A stretch of 64,000 nucleotides of DNA from Strigamia acuminata (Eukaryota > Arthropoda > Chilopoda > Geophilomorpha > Linotaeniidae): positions 9,424,001 through 9,488,000 of the forward strand of contig OX442323.1 of assembly GCA_949358305.1 (NCBI GenBank), given 5' to 3'. Of this stretch, positions 41,908 to 54,938 are shown piece by piece. The notes under the pieces are model-generated. The model saw only the letters and a program-made list of their open reading frames with translations, was not told the DNA's origin and made no database searches. Numbering within the stretch: the stretch's first letter is position 1; every line of letters begins with the position of its first letter. A program made the translations under genes and the position numbers.

Positions 41908-42356
41908 CGCTAATCTGCAAATGCAAATAAATTCAATATAAACTCAGTATATACTAAAATTGAATGACGTTACTATAACGATCCTCAAAAACGCCACAGA
42001 ATGCAATTAGTTTTCATTCGACCAATTTTCCATCGGCGGCCATCTTGTAAATAAAAGCGACCACGACCAACGTAATAAGACTCGCCGCTTCCACCTTGTG
42101 GCGAAAAGCGAAAGTTCAAGCTTACATTTAAAGCGCAGGCTTGATCCGCAATCGTGCATCGACCGTGGTACTTATTGTTTTGCTTTTATGTGTCACAGAT
42201 GAGCCGACATATAACACCTGTTGATGTATTTAAGCGTGGTTTAGGGTCGATTTTGGACAATACGAACAGAGCGCACCCACCTGATGCTAGAAACACGATC
42301 GCCTTCGCCTCTAGGAATTTTGATAGGTATCGTAAGAGTTCGTGCAACTTTTTTTG
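41908..42356. promoter_or_regulatory. Bidirectional promoter region between MED7 and Tec kinase
   Basis: About 450 bp separates the two start codons. It contains GGCGGCCATCTTG at 42034-42046, a strong match to the YY1 core (CAAGATGGC on the other strand). The rest is AT-rich apart from the last 100 bp, which may be the 5' UTR of the kinase. Confidence 0.5.
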
Positions 42357-45206
<2,850 letters not shown>

Positions 45207-45347
45207 TGTCAAATTCCGTTGCCATTTATTTAATTTGTATTTTATATTTTTTCGGTGTTTGTGGGTAAAAATAACCCGTGGTTTTTTTGGTTTTTTTTTC
45301 CTCTCCAAAATCGTGTGTGAAATTATAGAATTTAGTATAAATAAATG

Positions 45348-47463
45348 CTAATCTTTATTCTCTAAAAGTTTCTTTAGAATTTCCATCGCTGCGCTCATGT
45401 TGGCCTTGTTTTCGCTCGATGTGCGCACCGTGGCCATTAAGTTGTTCAAAACCTTCGTTTTCCCCGCGCGGTATTGCTTCACTAGCTTCTCGTTGTTGTC
45501 CAACACGTGTTGGCAGAGTTGCGTTAAATTCGAATCGTCGCTGATTTGTTTCCAATCGTTTTCTTCGACAATCTGAAAAAAAAATTAATTTTAAATTTAA
45601 ATTTTTTTCTTCAGTTTTTTTTACCTTTGTGGCACTCGTTTTATTTCCTAATAACATCAATTCTAACACTCTTAGTTTGATTTTGTCAGTGATGACTTTG
45701 TTTATGTACAAGTCGAGTAATTCTGCGAGTTGTTTTGCAGAAACGTCACTAGGGGAATGAAAGAAAAATATTTAAATTGCGAAAAAGGCAAAAATTTGCG
45801 TTTTTATTTTTATTGTTACCATTCCGTGAGCGTTAGTTCGTGTTTGTTCAACAGCGTGTACAAGTCATTAAGCAACAAGTTGAGAACTTTAGTGGGATTT
45901 TGACGTGGATTTACGGCAAGAATGTCTTCAAAATAGGCCATAAGTTGCGCTTCCCGCTGAAATAAATAACGAGAGAATTAATTGATCATTTCATGCGGAA
46001 ATCGTAATTGGGCGCAACTTACGACTAGTATTCGAGCCATGTAAAGAGGTATGTTGTATTTTTGAACCATTCGAGCTCTCAGTTCATCGGGCAAAGGAGG
46101 CATTCGCGACGCAACCGACGGAATGCTCACCGAACCGTCCGAGCAGTCCGAGCGCTCGCTCAGCCGCAATGGCGGCAAATTTGGCTCCGGCATAAATCGA
46201 TAGTCTTGTTGCGTTTCTTTATCGCGCATCGCGACCGTTGTTCTGATGCATAAAAAAAACCGATTTTCACATTTTTCACATCTTTCACATTTAAACAATT
46301 TTATTTACCTCGATTTACTATCGAACATTCTCGTCTCGTTCGTAACCGGCAAATCGGATTCGCGTAATTGAATTTGTCGGTTAATTTCAAAATCTACAAA
46401 TTAATTAATTAATTAATTAATTAACCAATTGATGAATAAATTGATTAATCTCACCAATTGCTCTGGCAACTCCTCTAACGCTGCCGATGTTTTTAATTTC
46501 TGTCCTTACTCCTTTAGCTTCTCCCGGTCTGTTTATCGACACGTTGGCGTCGACTCGCAATGCGCCTTCTAATAACCACGAAAACCAGATGAAAACCAGA
46601 TGACAACGAGTGACAAGTTTAAAAGTTTAAAGGTGGAAAAAATGACGTGACACCTTCCATTTTGCCGCTGCACGTGCCCAAGCAACGGAGGGTGAGTTGA
46701 AGTTCGTCGACCAGCGCCGCAGCTTCCTCGCCGTTCTTCAAATCGCAGTCGAAAACGATTTCCATCAACGCCATGCCGGCGCGGTTGAGGTCGATCAAGC
46801 TCTGCTTCTCCAACTCGTCGTGCAACGATTTGCCGCTGTCTTGTTCCAGTTGCAACTGCAAAACTCGCGACGACGCTTCGTACGGACTGCGAGTGTTATT
46901 CGTCACCGAGAAGTTGCAAATTCCGTCCGTGGCTAAAGGCTGCATTTGTTGAGTTATTTGGTATCCGGCCTGTAGGTTAATTAGACAACAACAGACAGTC
47001 AACAATTTAGAGGAATTTAGAATGTTTAATTACCGGTAAGTCGGCATAAAAGTAGTGTTTCCGGTCGAAACTTGACGTTTTGTTGATTTTGCATTTGAGG
47101 GCCAACGCTGTGAGTACGGCAGCTTCCACGCATCTCCTGTTTAGCACGGGCAGTGTGCCAGGCAGGGCGGCGTCGAAGAACGATACTTGGCTGTTGACGG
47201 GGCTCATGAACGATGTGCCCGAAGAGGAAAACAATTTTGAGTTGCTCGCGATTTGTGCGTGGATTTCGAGGCCGACTACGCTTTCCCATCTGAAAGATTA
47301 CGAGAGAATATATTTTGGGTAAGTCGATCGTTTGATTATTCGTATTTTACTTGGTTTCTGGTCGGGGTAAAGCTGTGGATAATTTTAGCGCACTTATGAG
47401 CTGAAGTTTTGTTTGGCTCGGTTTGAATGTGTAAACAAGACGTGCAGACGATATCAACGCCAT
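45348..47463 (-). CDS. GATB: Mitochondrial glutamyl-tRNA(Gln) amidotransferase subunit B
   Basis: Subunit of the GatCAB complex that converts mischarged Glu-tRNA(Gln) to Gln-tRNA(Gln) in mitochondria. The first exon (from 47463) encodes a basic, hydroxylated presequence-like start ([19 protein letters not shown]). Catalytic-core signatures follow: [82 protein letters not shown] and [37 protein letters not shown] completes the core. The C-terminal YqeY-like tail helices run to LKKLLENKD and TAG at 45350-45348. It is convergent with the Tec kinase, 141 bp between stops. The start context AAAGATGGCGTT resembles a TISU/YY1 initiator. Confidence 0.95.
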
Positions 47464-47580
47464 CTTTTTAAATGGCCGCTTTTCTTTTAACTGTTTCAGT
47501 TTACTGACACTAGACGGTGTTGTTTGTTATTATTCATTTATTTCAAAAACAACAGTATACAAAAGAAGAATGAAAATATG

Positions 47581-50450
47581 TTACAAATGTCCGACTTCTC
47601 TGTCCTAAAATAACAAAATTGAATCAAATTCCACGCTAAAATGACTCGTCATTACTCATCTTACCGTTCCGAATTGGTAATAATGTGGGGCGAGTTCGTA
47701 GAGCCATTGTGGTTCCACGACGGTGATGTCGCGCATAAATTCCTGAGAAGTGTGTAGCACTTCCCCAAAAACAACCCTAAAAAAAGAAATGAAAATTTAC
47801 GATAAATTTGCGATGTCACACGGCAAGTTGTTGCTTACCATTCCGGCGGTGGTTCCGTGTACAGGCACGAAGACGGATGAACGTGCAGCGGGTAATCTCC
47901 ACGTATCGTTTTAAACACCCCCGAAGGATGGAAATACGCGGCGTTGGCGAAAAACGCGGCGGTGATGCACCTCCTTACGGCGTCCACGTCCACGTCCCCG
48001 TCGCTCGACGTTTTCTGCACGTGGTACTTTTTCAGGAACTTGCTCAGTTGCTCGTAAATTTCGACTGCTCTCAAAAGTCCCTTGTAATGAAGGTGGTTTT
48101 GCTGGCACCACTGTTTGCTCCTCCCAAACTACCAACGAAAACAAATTAATTTCATCAATTTCATGAATTTCGCTCGACGTGAATGCAGTTTACTCTTTGA
48201 AACGCCGTGTAAACGTTGAGCAATGTGATCATGTCGCCCTCTTGTACGCAAAATTGACGATGCGCCTTCCTCTGAAATGTATGCAAAAATGATAAGAATT
48301 TGATGAGAATTTATCGATTCAAAGCGAGTGCTCACCGCTTGGGGACTCGTGTTGAGAAACACGCACTGGACTTGCAGCATGGCGGAAATGACGAGCGCTT
48401 CTTCCGTGCAGCCGAACTGAGCCGACGATAACAACAGTTTGGAAAACATAGGATGCAACGGGAACTCGGCCATGTTTTCACCCAAAGGTTTCGTCAATTG
48501 ACCGCTCTCGTCCAAAGCTCCGAGGGCGTATAGAAGTTCGAGAGCGTTGATCACGTTCTGAGCGGGAGGCGCCTACGAAGACAATTGCAATTAGAGTCGA
48601 CTTACTTAAGTTCGATTGAGTTGACTTACAGCGGGGAAGGAAAACCTCAAAATGTTGTCAATTCCTAAGGCTTTGAGTTGCAGAATTGCGAACGAGAGGC
48701 TCGTCCTTTGGATTTCGGGCACCGAATGCGAAGCTAGTTTGTCAAATTCCTCTTCCGAGTACAATCTGAACGCTTTCCCGGACCTTTCGCGTCCCGCCCT
48801 GCCCGCTCTTTGTTCCGCGGACGCTTGAGACACGGGAACCACGACCAAGCAATCTGAAACGACAAATCGAGAATTAGTTGGAAATTAATATTAATGGGAT
48901 TTGCCAATTTGTTGTTACCCGTGCAAGTCTTGGAATTAAAAAATCTCTGTTTGACGAACCCACAGTCGATCACTGCAATTTAAATTCAAATTCAATTCCA
49001 ATTCAATTTTTACCATTTCTGATTTTCGGCGTACCGTACGACACCCTTTTGATGGTTATCGAAGCTTCGGCGATATTCGTGGCCACCACCACCTTGCGGA
49101 CCGTCGGTGGAACCGTCCGAAATGCCTTGAGTTGCGCGGACGAAGGGAGAGCGCTGTACATCGGAACGACGAGCATCTTGAGGAAGGGACAGTTGTCCTG
49201 TTTGCTCAGACCCCGAGCGTAATCGCTAAGAAATGAATGAAAACATTTGTTAATTAAATGTACAAATAAATGTTCATTTTCAATTCAAATTGAATGCATT
49301 TTACATGAGCATCGAAACTGCATTGTCCACTTCTTCTTGGCCGGTGAGAAAGGCCAACACGTCGCCCGCGGCCTCATTTTCGTGGATCTTAATGACAGTT
49401 TCCACGGTTGCGGTCACGTAATTCGCGATGGGTTCTTTCAAGTAGTGGATGTCGATCGGAAACGTACGTCCCGTGATGCTCATGACGGTGGCCGTGTCGT
49501 TTTTAGCGAATTTCGTCTCGTTTAAATTGAGAAAATCGCGCAACGCTTCAGCGTCCAGTGTTGCGGATGCGACGATCAAGTGTAAGTCTGCTCTTTTCTT
49601 CAGCACTTTTTTCATCAAACCCAAAAGTATGTCCGAATGGATGCTCCGTTCGTGCACCTCGTCTAAGATGAGCACCGAATACTGGCGCAGCAGCGGATCG
49701 CTCATCATTTCTCGAATCAGAATTCCTTCCGTCAAAAACTGAAAAAATAGCAAAAATTGAAAAAAAAAATTAGAAAATACAAGTTTGACAAATAAACCTT
49801 GATTTTCGTTCTTTGGGGAGTCCAGCAGTTTTCGAAACGAATGCAATAACCGACTTCGTCTCCTAAAATGGCGCCTCTTTCTTCGGAAACTCTCGACGCC
49901 AACTACAACAAAAACAAAAAATTCATTTTTTTCAATTTATTTTTGATTTCCAATTTATTTTTTCCTACTGTTGTTGCTGCCACACGTCGCGGCTGAGTTA
50001 GACCGATCATTTTTCCTTCCGTGGTCCACCCGGCTTCTAGTAAATACTTAAAATTACGTTGATCGACGTTTTAATTTCGGTTTAATCGCCAAATACTTGG
50101 GGTAATTGAGTGCTTTTTCCGCAGCCGGTTTCGCCGACGACTACCAGGGTTTGGTAGCATTCGAGCAAATATATTATGTGGCTTCTGCTTTGGAATATTG
50201 GCAGACGTTGTCTCTGTTGGTCGAGGGACATTTGCAGGTACGGATTGTAAATAAAGTTGTCGGCCGGCGCGTTGTCATTTTCGGCTTCTGGCGCCCGATC
50301 CTCGTTAGATGCAAAGTTGCTGCCTTAAAAGAGAAATGTTATGCCGTTTAGTAAAATATAATTGTGTAGTTTAAATAGTTTTAACTCGCCTGGTTTCCAA
50401 AATTTGGGTCTGAAGGGCAACAGATCTTGCTTCAACTTGTGCGCAGCCAT
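47581..50450 (-). CDS. DHX35: DEAH-box-type RNA helicase DHX35
   Basis: A spliceosome-associated RNA helicase. It opens MAAHKLKQ and soon shows [20 protein letters not shown]. Motif I is [15 protein letters not shown], Ia [36 protein letters not shown] and [14 protein letters not shown]. Motif VI is [18 protein letters not shown]. The winged-helix and OB-fold regions continue through [19 protein letters not shown] and [20 protein letters not shown]. The tail is HYYQFGT joined to a small last exon (47603-47581) that ends DREVGHL. Motif II reads DEVH, not DEAH. The first intron donor is ambiguous (CCAG then GCGAGT, or a GT eight bases on). The human protein has a longer charged tail. The start context AAAGATGGCTGC resembles a TISU/YY1 initiator. 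GATB is 117 bp downstream on neighbouring DNA. Confidence 0.95.
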
Positions 50451-51657
50451 CTTTGTATATAGCTACGAGTTTCAGCTTTTGCCACCAGATGGTACGCACT
50501 GCTAACGCGCCCTTTTAAGATTAAAATTAAAATGAACCAAATCTTTTTAGTCTTGAAATTTCGTTCTTTCTCTCCCTCTTTCACCATCAAGAAAGGAAAA
50601 CACTTTTAAAAACATTAAATTTATTTGACGTAACTAATTCCATTATAGTTGTGAATTGATAGTGTTCACAACTATGCTGGAATTTAAAATGGGGCAACCA
50701 CCATGATGGAAGAAAAGGTATAAAAATGATGGCATTTGTAATTGTACTTTATTAATATAAATTATAAATTATAGTGGCATTGACGGTGACAGGATACTCA
50801 TCATGTATTGCCGGAAAAGAGAAGTTCGGTCATTTGAAATTGAATTAAAATGATTCGCTGAGCTAATGGAGGTAATAAAAATAAAAGTTGTCAATCGGAT
50901 TGGGCAACGAGCGAGTATTGATTCATTCGTCATCTTCATCTATATTTAACACATTGTCAAGTTTATCGCATTATCAGTACTGTGTTGATAAAATTCTATT
51001 TATTCCATATTTGGATTTTGCTAGAAACCTAATTTGTTTGTGACCTTGAAAATGTTGTTGACTTCTTACATTGGGAGAAATTGATTGATGGATCGTTGTC
51101 GTGACAACATAATTGTGCATAAACACAATCTGAAGGAAAAATATTGACTATTTATAAATATAATAATTAAATTGGATTGAAATTGATGCTGCGCTTCATT
51201 TGAATTTTTACGACGCTATTATTAGCGGAAATAAAAAATGAATAAAAAACAAATAATAAAAAGTAGAAATATAAAAAATCGACCCGAGCAAGTTGGATGT
51301 TTCTAGAATGATAAATTCAATTTCTAAGTCTCAATTTACTTGTGTGAAACGAGTAAATTGAATTTATTAGCCTGTTTAGCGTGTGGTCCGATGCATGGGA
51401 TATTGAACCATCATCATGGGATGTGATGTGATGCGATGAGATGACAGTGAGTCATCGTGATTCTCACACTAAAATTTAAATTAAAAAAACAAAACATAAT
51501 GAGAGAAAAACGATTCTATCCACGAACAAACTGGAAAAACCTTTTTCTAAAAAAAATAAATAAAACTATTAGTTTTATTTTTTTTTAATGTCGAATTTGC
51601 AGGAATTTGAGTATCAGTCTGCGCGTAGAAGCGCGAGGCGAAGATAATTCCTAGTAA
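50451..51657. other. Divergent intergenic region between DHX35 and the PH-like gene
   Basis: About 1.2 kb, AT-rich, with no recognised gene. It contains an 11-bp perfect hairpin at 50645-50675 and a GATGTGATG-rich run near 51418-51445. A second promoter for the downstream gene must lie here. Confidence 0.5.
50645..50675. repeat. Perfect 11-bp inverted repeat
   Basis: ATAGTTGTGAA at 50645-50655 pairs exactly with TTCACAACTAT at 50665-50675 around a 9-base loop. No T tract or tRNA-like feature follows. Function is unknown. It may be a protein-binding palindrome. Confidence 0.7.
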
Positions 51658-52272
51658 ATGGGTAGATTGAACCAGTCAGAATATTCGCTCTTATCTAGAT
51701 TGGCGAATGACGTGCGCAAAGACCAACCCACTTCCAGTCGGGCGATAAAAAGTGGTCGCGATCGGCACCGAGCGCTATTGTACTCTCACACGTGTCTCGT
51801 CTACATGCGCGACTCGAGCGCGAGCACGAGCGAGTTTGAAATGCCCAGTGCGAGCTTGAGCATCGGCGGTGACGGCGACGGCGGCGAAATCATGTGGGGC
51901 CGACTACTCGTGGTGGGCAAAGCCGGCTCTGGCTCTGGCGAACAGCGGGTCATCGTCAAGGTTTACCGGACGAGTTTGGAACATTTCGCCATCGTCTACC
52001 CGGACAAAAGCGTGGCCAATGCGTGCGGGTGCCTGAATCTAAAAAACAGTCGGGCGGAAGCGGTCGACAATTGCGACTGCTCGTTTCGCATCGTGCAGAA
52101 ATCGTGCGACGCTCCGGCCATTCAATTCAAAGCGGAATCGGAGGAGAAACGAAACGTTTGGTTGGCGGCGATGTACTCCGACTACTCGGCCATTGGATCG
52201 AAAAGCTGCAGAACAAATTCGCACGGATCTGTTTCTTTGCCGGTCGTCGTCGAAGAAGACGAAGAAGAGTGA
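51658..52272 (+). CDS. PH-like domain protein of unrecognised family
   Basis: An open frame of 204 codons starting MGRLNQSEYSLLSRLANDV, with no intron inside. Residues about 75-180 alternate hydrophobic strands and end with the helix EEKRNVWLAAMYSDYSAIG, the pattern of a pleckstrin-homology fold with its C-terminal helix (compare SNDERTEWVTLLR in the Tec kinase). GDGDGGEIMWGRLLVVGKAG would be the first strand. The frame ends in a run of Glu at TGA 52270-52272, but GAAGA followed by GTGAGT is also a good donor. Splicing a 62-bp intron to an acceptor near 52331 would extend it by about 30 residues. I do not recognise a family. Codon use looks real (G/C third positions, no repeats). Confidence 0.65.
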   Translation: MGRLNQSEYSLLSRLANDVRKDQPTSSRAIKSGRDRHRALLYSHTCLVYMRDSSASTSEFEMPSASLSIGGDGDGGEIMWGRLLVVGKAGSGSGEQRVIVKVYRTSLEHFAIVYPDKSVANACGCLNLKNSRAEAVDNCDCSFRIVQKSCDAPAIQFKAESEEKRNVWLAAMYSDYSAIGSKSCRTNSHGSVSLPVVVEEDEEE

Positions 52273-53453
52273 GTTGAAAAGAAATGAAGAAAATGTAACT
52301 AAAATAGTTAAAATGTGAGTGATAGAGCATAGAGCGGCACCGGCTCGTGCTGGATCCAAGTATGACTCAACATGCGGGATACTCCCATGCCTCGAGGAAT
52401 CTCACCTAAATCGATTGAATTACATAACTATTTAATAATTATCATTCGCTCGCTCGAAGGATTTCTCAAAGTGGCAGTTTGGCAGCTCAATATTTTTTTC
52501 TTGTTTGTGTTGTGTTGTGTATTTGCACGTGTATACGAGATAATAAGTAATTTGATTAGATAATATAATCATGAGCAAAAAAAAATATTTTTTTTTTTGG
52601 ACTTTGTCCTTGATTTTATAAAGTTCCTTTTGTAATAATTTAAATATTAATATAAAGAAGACAAAATGTACAATTTTTTCGATTTTGTAAACATCCGCAA
52701 TTGTTTTATTTTTCTTAAATCTAACCATGTGATGTGTGTTTATATGAAACTTTCTAGTCATTTACGCGTAATAAAAGAAAAGAAAATGAAAACGAGGTTG
52801 TTTATTTGTTTGTTTTTTGTTTGTTTGACTTGATACTTTGGTATCGAAAACAAGTTTGTAAAGGATAAACAAATAAATTTTTTAATTTGACAATCACAAT
52901 AATACATCACCTAGAAAATGAAGTTAGAAAATGAAGATTTAAACCCGCGTCAGGTTACATTCTAATTATTATTATAAATAAAAATTTTGAGTCGTTGAAT
53001 CGAATGACATAATTATAAATAAGATAATTATAGAGTAACCGTAAACGACCAATCACAATAACATGATTTTAAAACTCGGTAGACTATAACTTTTCCTTCT
53101 TTCTTTCTTTCTTTCTTTTTTTCTTTCTTTCTAGTGTAAATCTTTTAAATTGTTGACTAGGAATATTATGAAGATGTCATTTGTTTCAACAAAATTAATA
53201 GTAACAAAAAGAAAACAACGAGGGGGGAACGTCCAAAATCCAAAATGTATAAATTGCACAGCAACACAACAGTTTGAATAGAAAAGTGGTTTGGATTGTG
53301 GTTGCGGAAGAGTTGCATCGAAATGAGAAAGAAAAAACTTGTCGCTCAGTCTCCGCTCCGTCGACAACTGGCAGTCCGTCAAATTGCACGTTTTATTGCT
53401 CGCTCGACCTCGGAATAACTAAAGAAAAAAGGGAAATGCGCAAACGATCCTTT
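52273..53453. other. Convergent 3' regions of the PH-like gene and RAB30
   Basis: About 1.2 kb, strongly AT-rich, with a CTTT microsatellite near 53097-53132. No exon is recognised beyond a possible second exon of the PH-like gene (about 52332-52436). Open frames here are low in complexity. Confidence 0.5.
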
Positions 53454-54283
53454 TTATGACATTCTGCCGCAACACGAATTGTCTTTGACGTCGGACGTGT
53501 TGTCGTAGGCGGAGAGCGCGCCGTTGGAATTGTATTTGGTGATTTCGTTGGAGCGCGCTTCCGACGTGAGACGAGCGGCGATTTCCATGAACAACTTCTC
53601 CACGTTGTCCGCTTCTTTCGCCGACGTCTCCAGAAAATACATGTCGTGTCTTTGCGCAAATTCTTCGCCGATTTCGCGCGGAATCTCTCTGTCGTCGCGG
53701 TCGATTTTATTCCCTTGAAAGAAAAGAAAACAAAATAAATCGTCAATTCAATTTCAATTACATTTTCATGCATTTTAATGTTTCGTCTTTCGTGTTTACC
53801 TACTAATACGCTCAGTACTTTGTGATTGGCGTATTGTTCGATTTCTCGCAACCAATCGGGCAGGCAGTCGAAAGACGGCTGACAACTAACGTCGTACACG
53901 AGAATGAGAGCGTGGGCACTGCGGTAATAACTTTGCGTGATGGAGCGAAATCTCTCTTGTCCCGCCGTGTCCCATATTTGCAACTGCAAAACAAAAACAA
54001 AAACAAAAACAATTCGTTACTTCATTCTTTGCTTTTCATTTCGTTCTCTACTTTGATTTTTTCGCCGTCAATTTCCACCGTTTTGATCATAAAATCGACA
54101 CCGATCGTTGCTCCTTGCCCGGGTGGAAATAATCCCTAAAAATAGATGCAAAATGTTACAATTGTCAAAGGCTTAATTTTAGAATTCGCTTCGTACCTGC
54201 GTGAATCTACGCACCAAACACGTTTTGCCGACACCTGCGTTGCCAATTAAAACCACTTTGAATAGAAATTTATAATCTTCCAT
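53454..54283 (-). CDS. RAB30: Small GTPase RAB30
   Basis: A Golgi-localised Rab GTPase of secretory and autophagic traffic. Four exons (54283-54197, 54135-54052, 53983-53800, 53713-53454) give 204 residues (human 203). Signatures are [20 protein letters not shown] (P-loop), [20 protein letters not shown] (switch I), [20 protein letters not shown] (switch II), VLVGNKIDR (from the last exon join) and [19 protein letters not shown]. The C-terminus is CCGRMS, a double cysteine for prenylation with four residues after it. The promoter is shared with PCF11, in divergent orientation. Confidence 0.97.
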
Positions 54284-54938
54284 AATTTAATTTATTCCGT
54301 GTGAACTGATTTCTGCGAGAAAAAATTACGAAATAATAATTAAATCCCGATCCGACATCCAAATTGTGCCCAATTCTGTCGGTTTACCTTTGAAAAATAC
54401 ATCGAGCATCATTCCATCGTGTTTATAATAGGTTAGGCGATTTAATTTGGAGCGAAGAGTGATTTTACACTTGTTTGTTGATGATTTAGATTATTGAAGC
54501 TGCCATTTTTCTGATTACATTTATTCGTCTCGGGAATCAGGTGACCCGTTTCGAAAAGTAATAATGACCGCACGCACTTTTGGTTTAATTTTTAAAAAAA
54601 AAATTAAAATTAGTCATGTTTTTTTTTTTTAATTTTTATTTTTAAAAAAAAAAAAGATTTATTTAAATAAACGATATCAAAATTATTATTACGACATGAA
54701 TCTCGACGGCAGGTGTCCGCGCTCGTTCTGCGGGATGACATGACGTAATTTATCCTAACGACAGATGATCGTATCAGAAGAAAGACAGAAGGGTCGCCAT
54801 TTTGCCACGTCTTTGTAGCAGCGGTTTTTTAGTCGTTTCAATTGCCTTATATCGCAACTTGATTACCAATCAAGATGATATTCTGAAAGCCTTAAACCCA
54901 ACACGAAACTCGGCGGTTAGGAATCAACGGGAAGGACC
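54284..54938. promoter_or_regulatory. Divergent promoter region between RAB30 and PCF11
   Basis: About 655 bp, AT-rich with long A and T runs near 54590-54660. GGGTCGCCATTTTGCC near 54791-54805 resembles a YY1 site. The PCF11 start has the strong initiator context GGACCATGGCG. No exon is seen. Confidence 0.5.
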
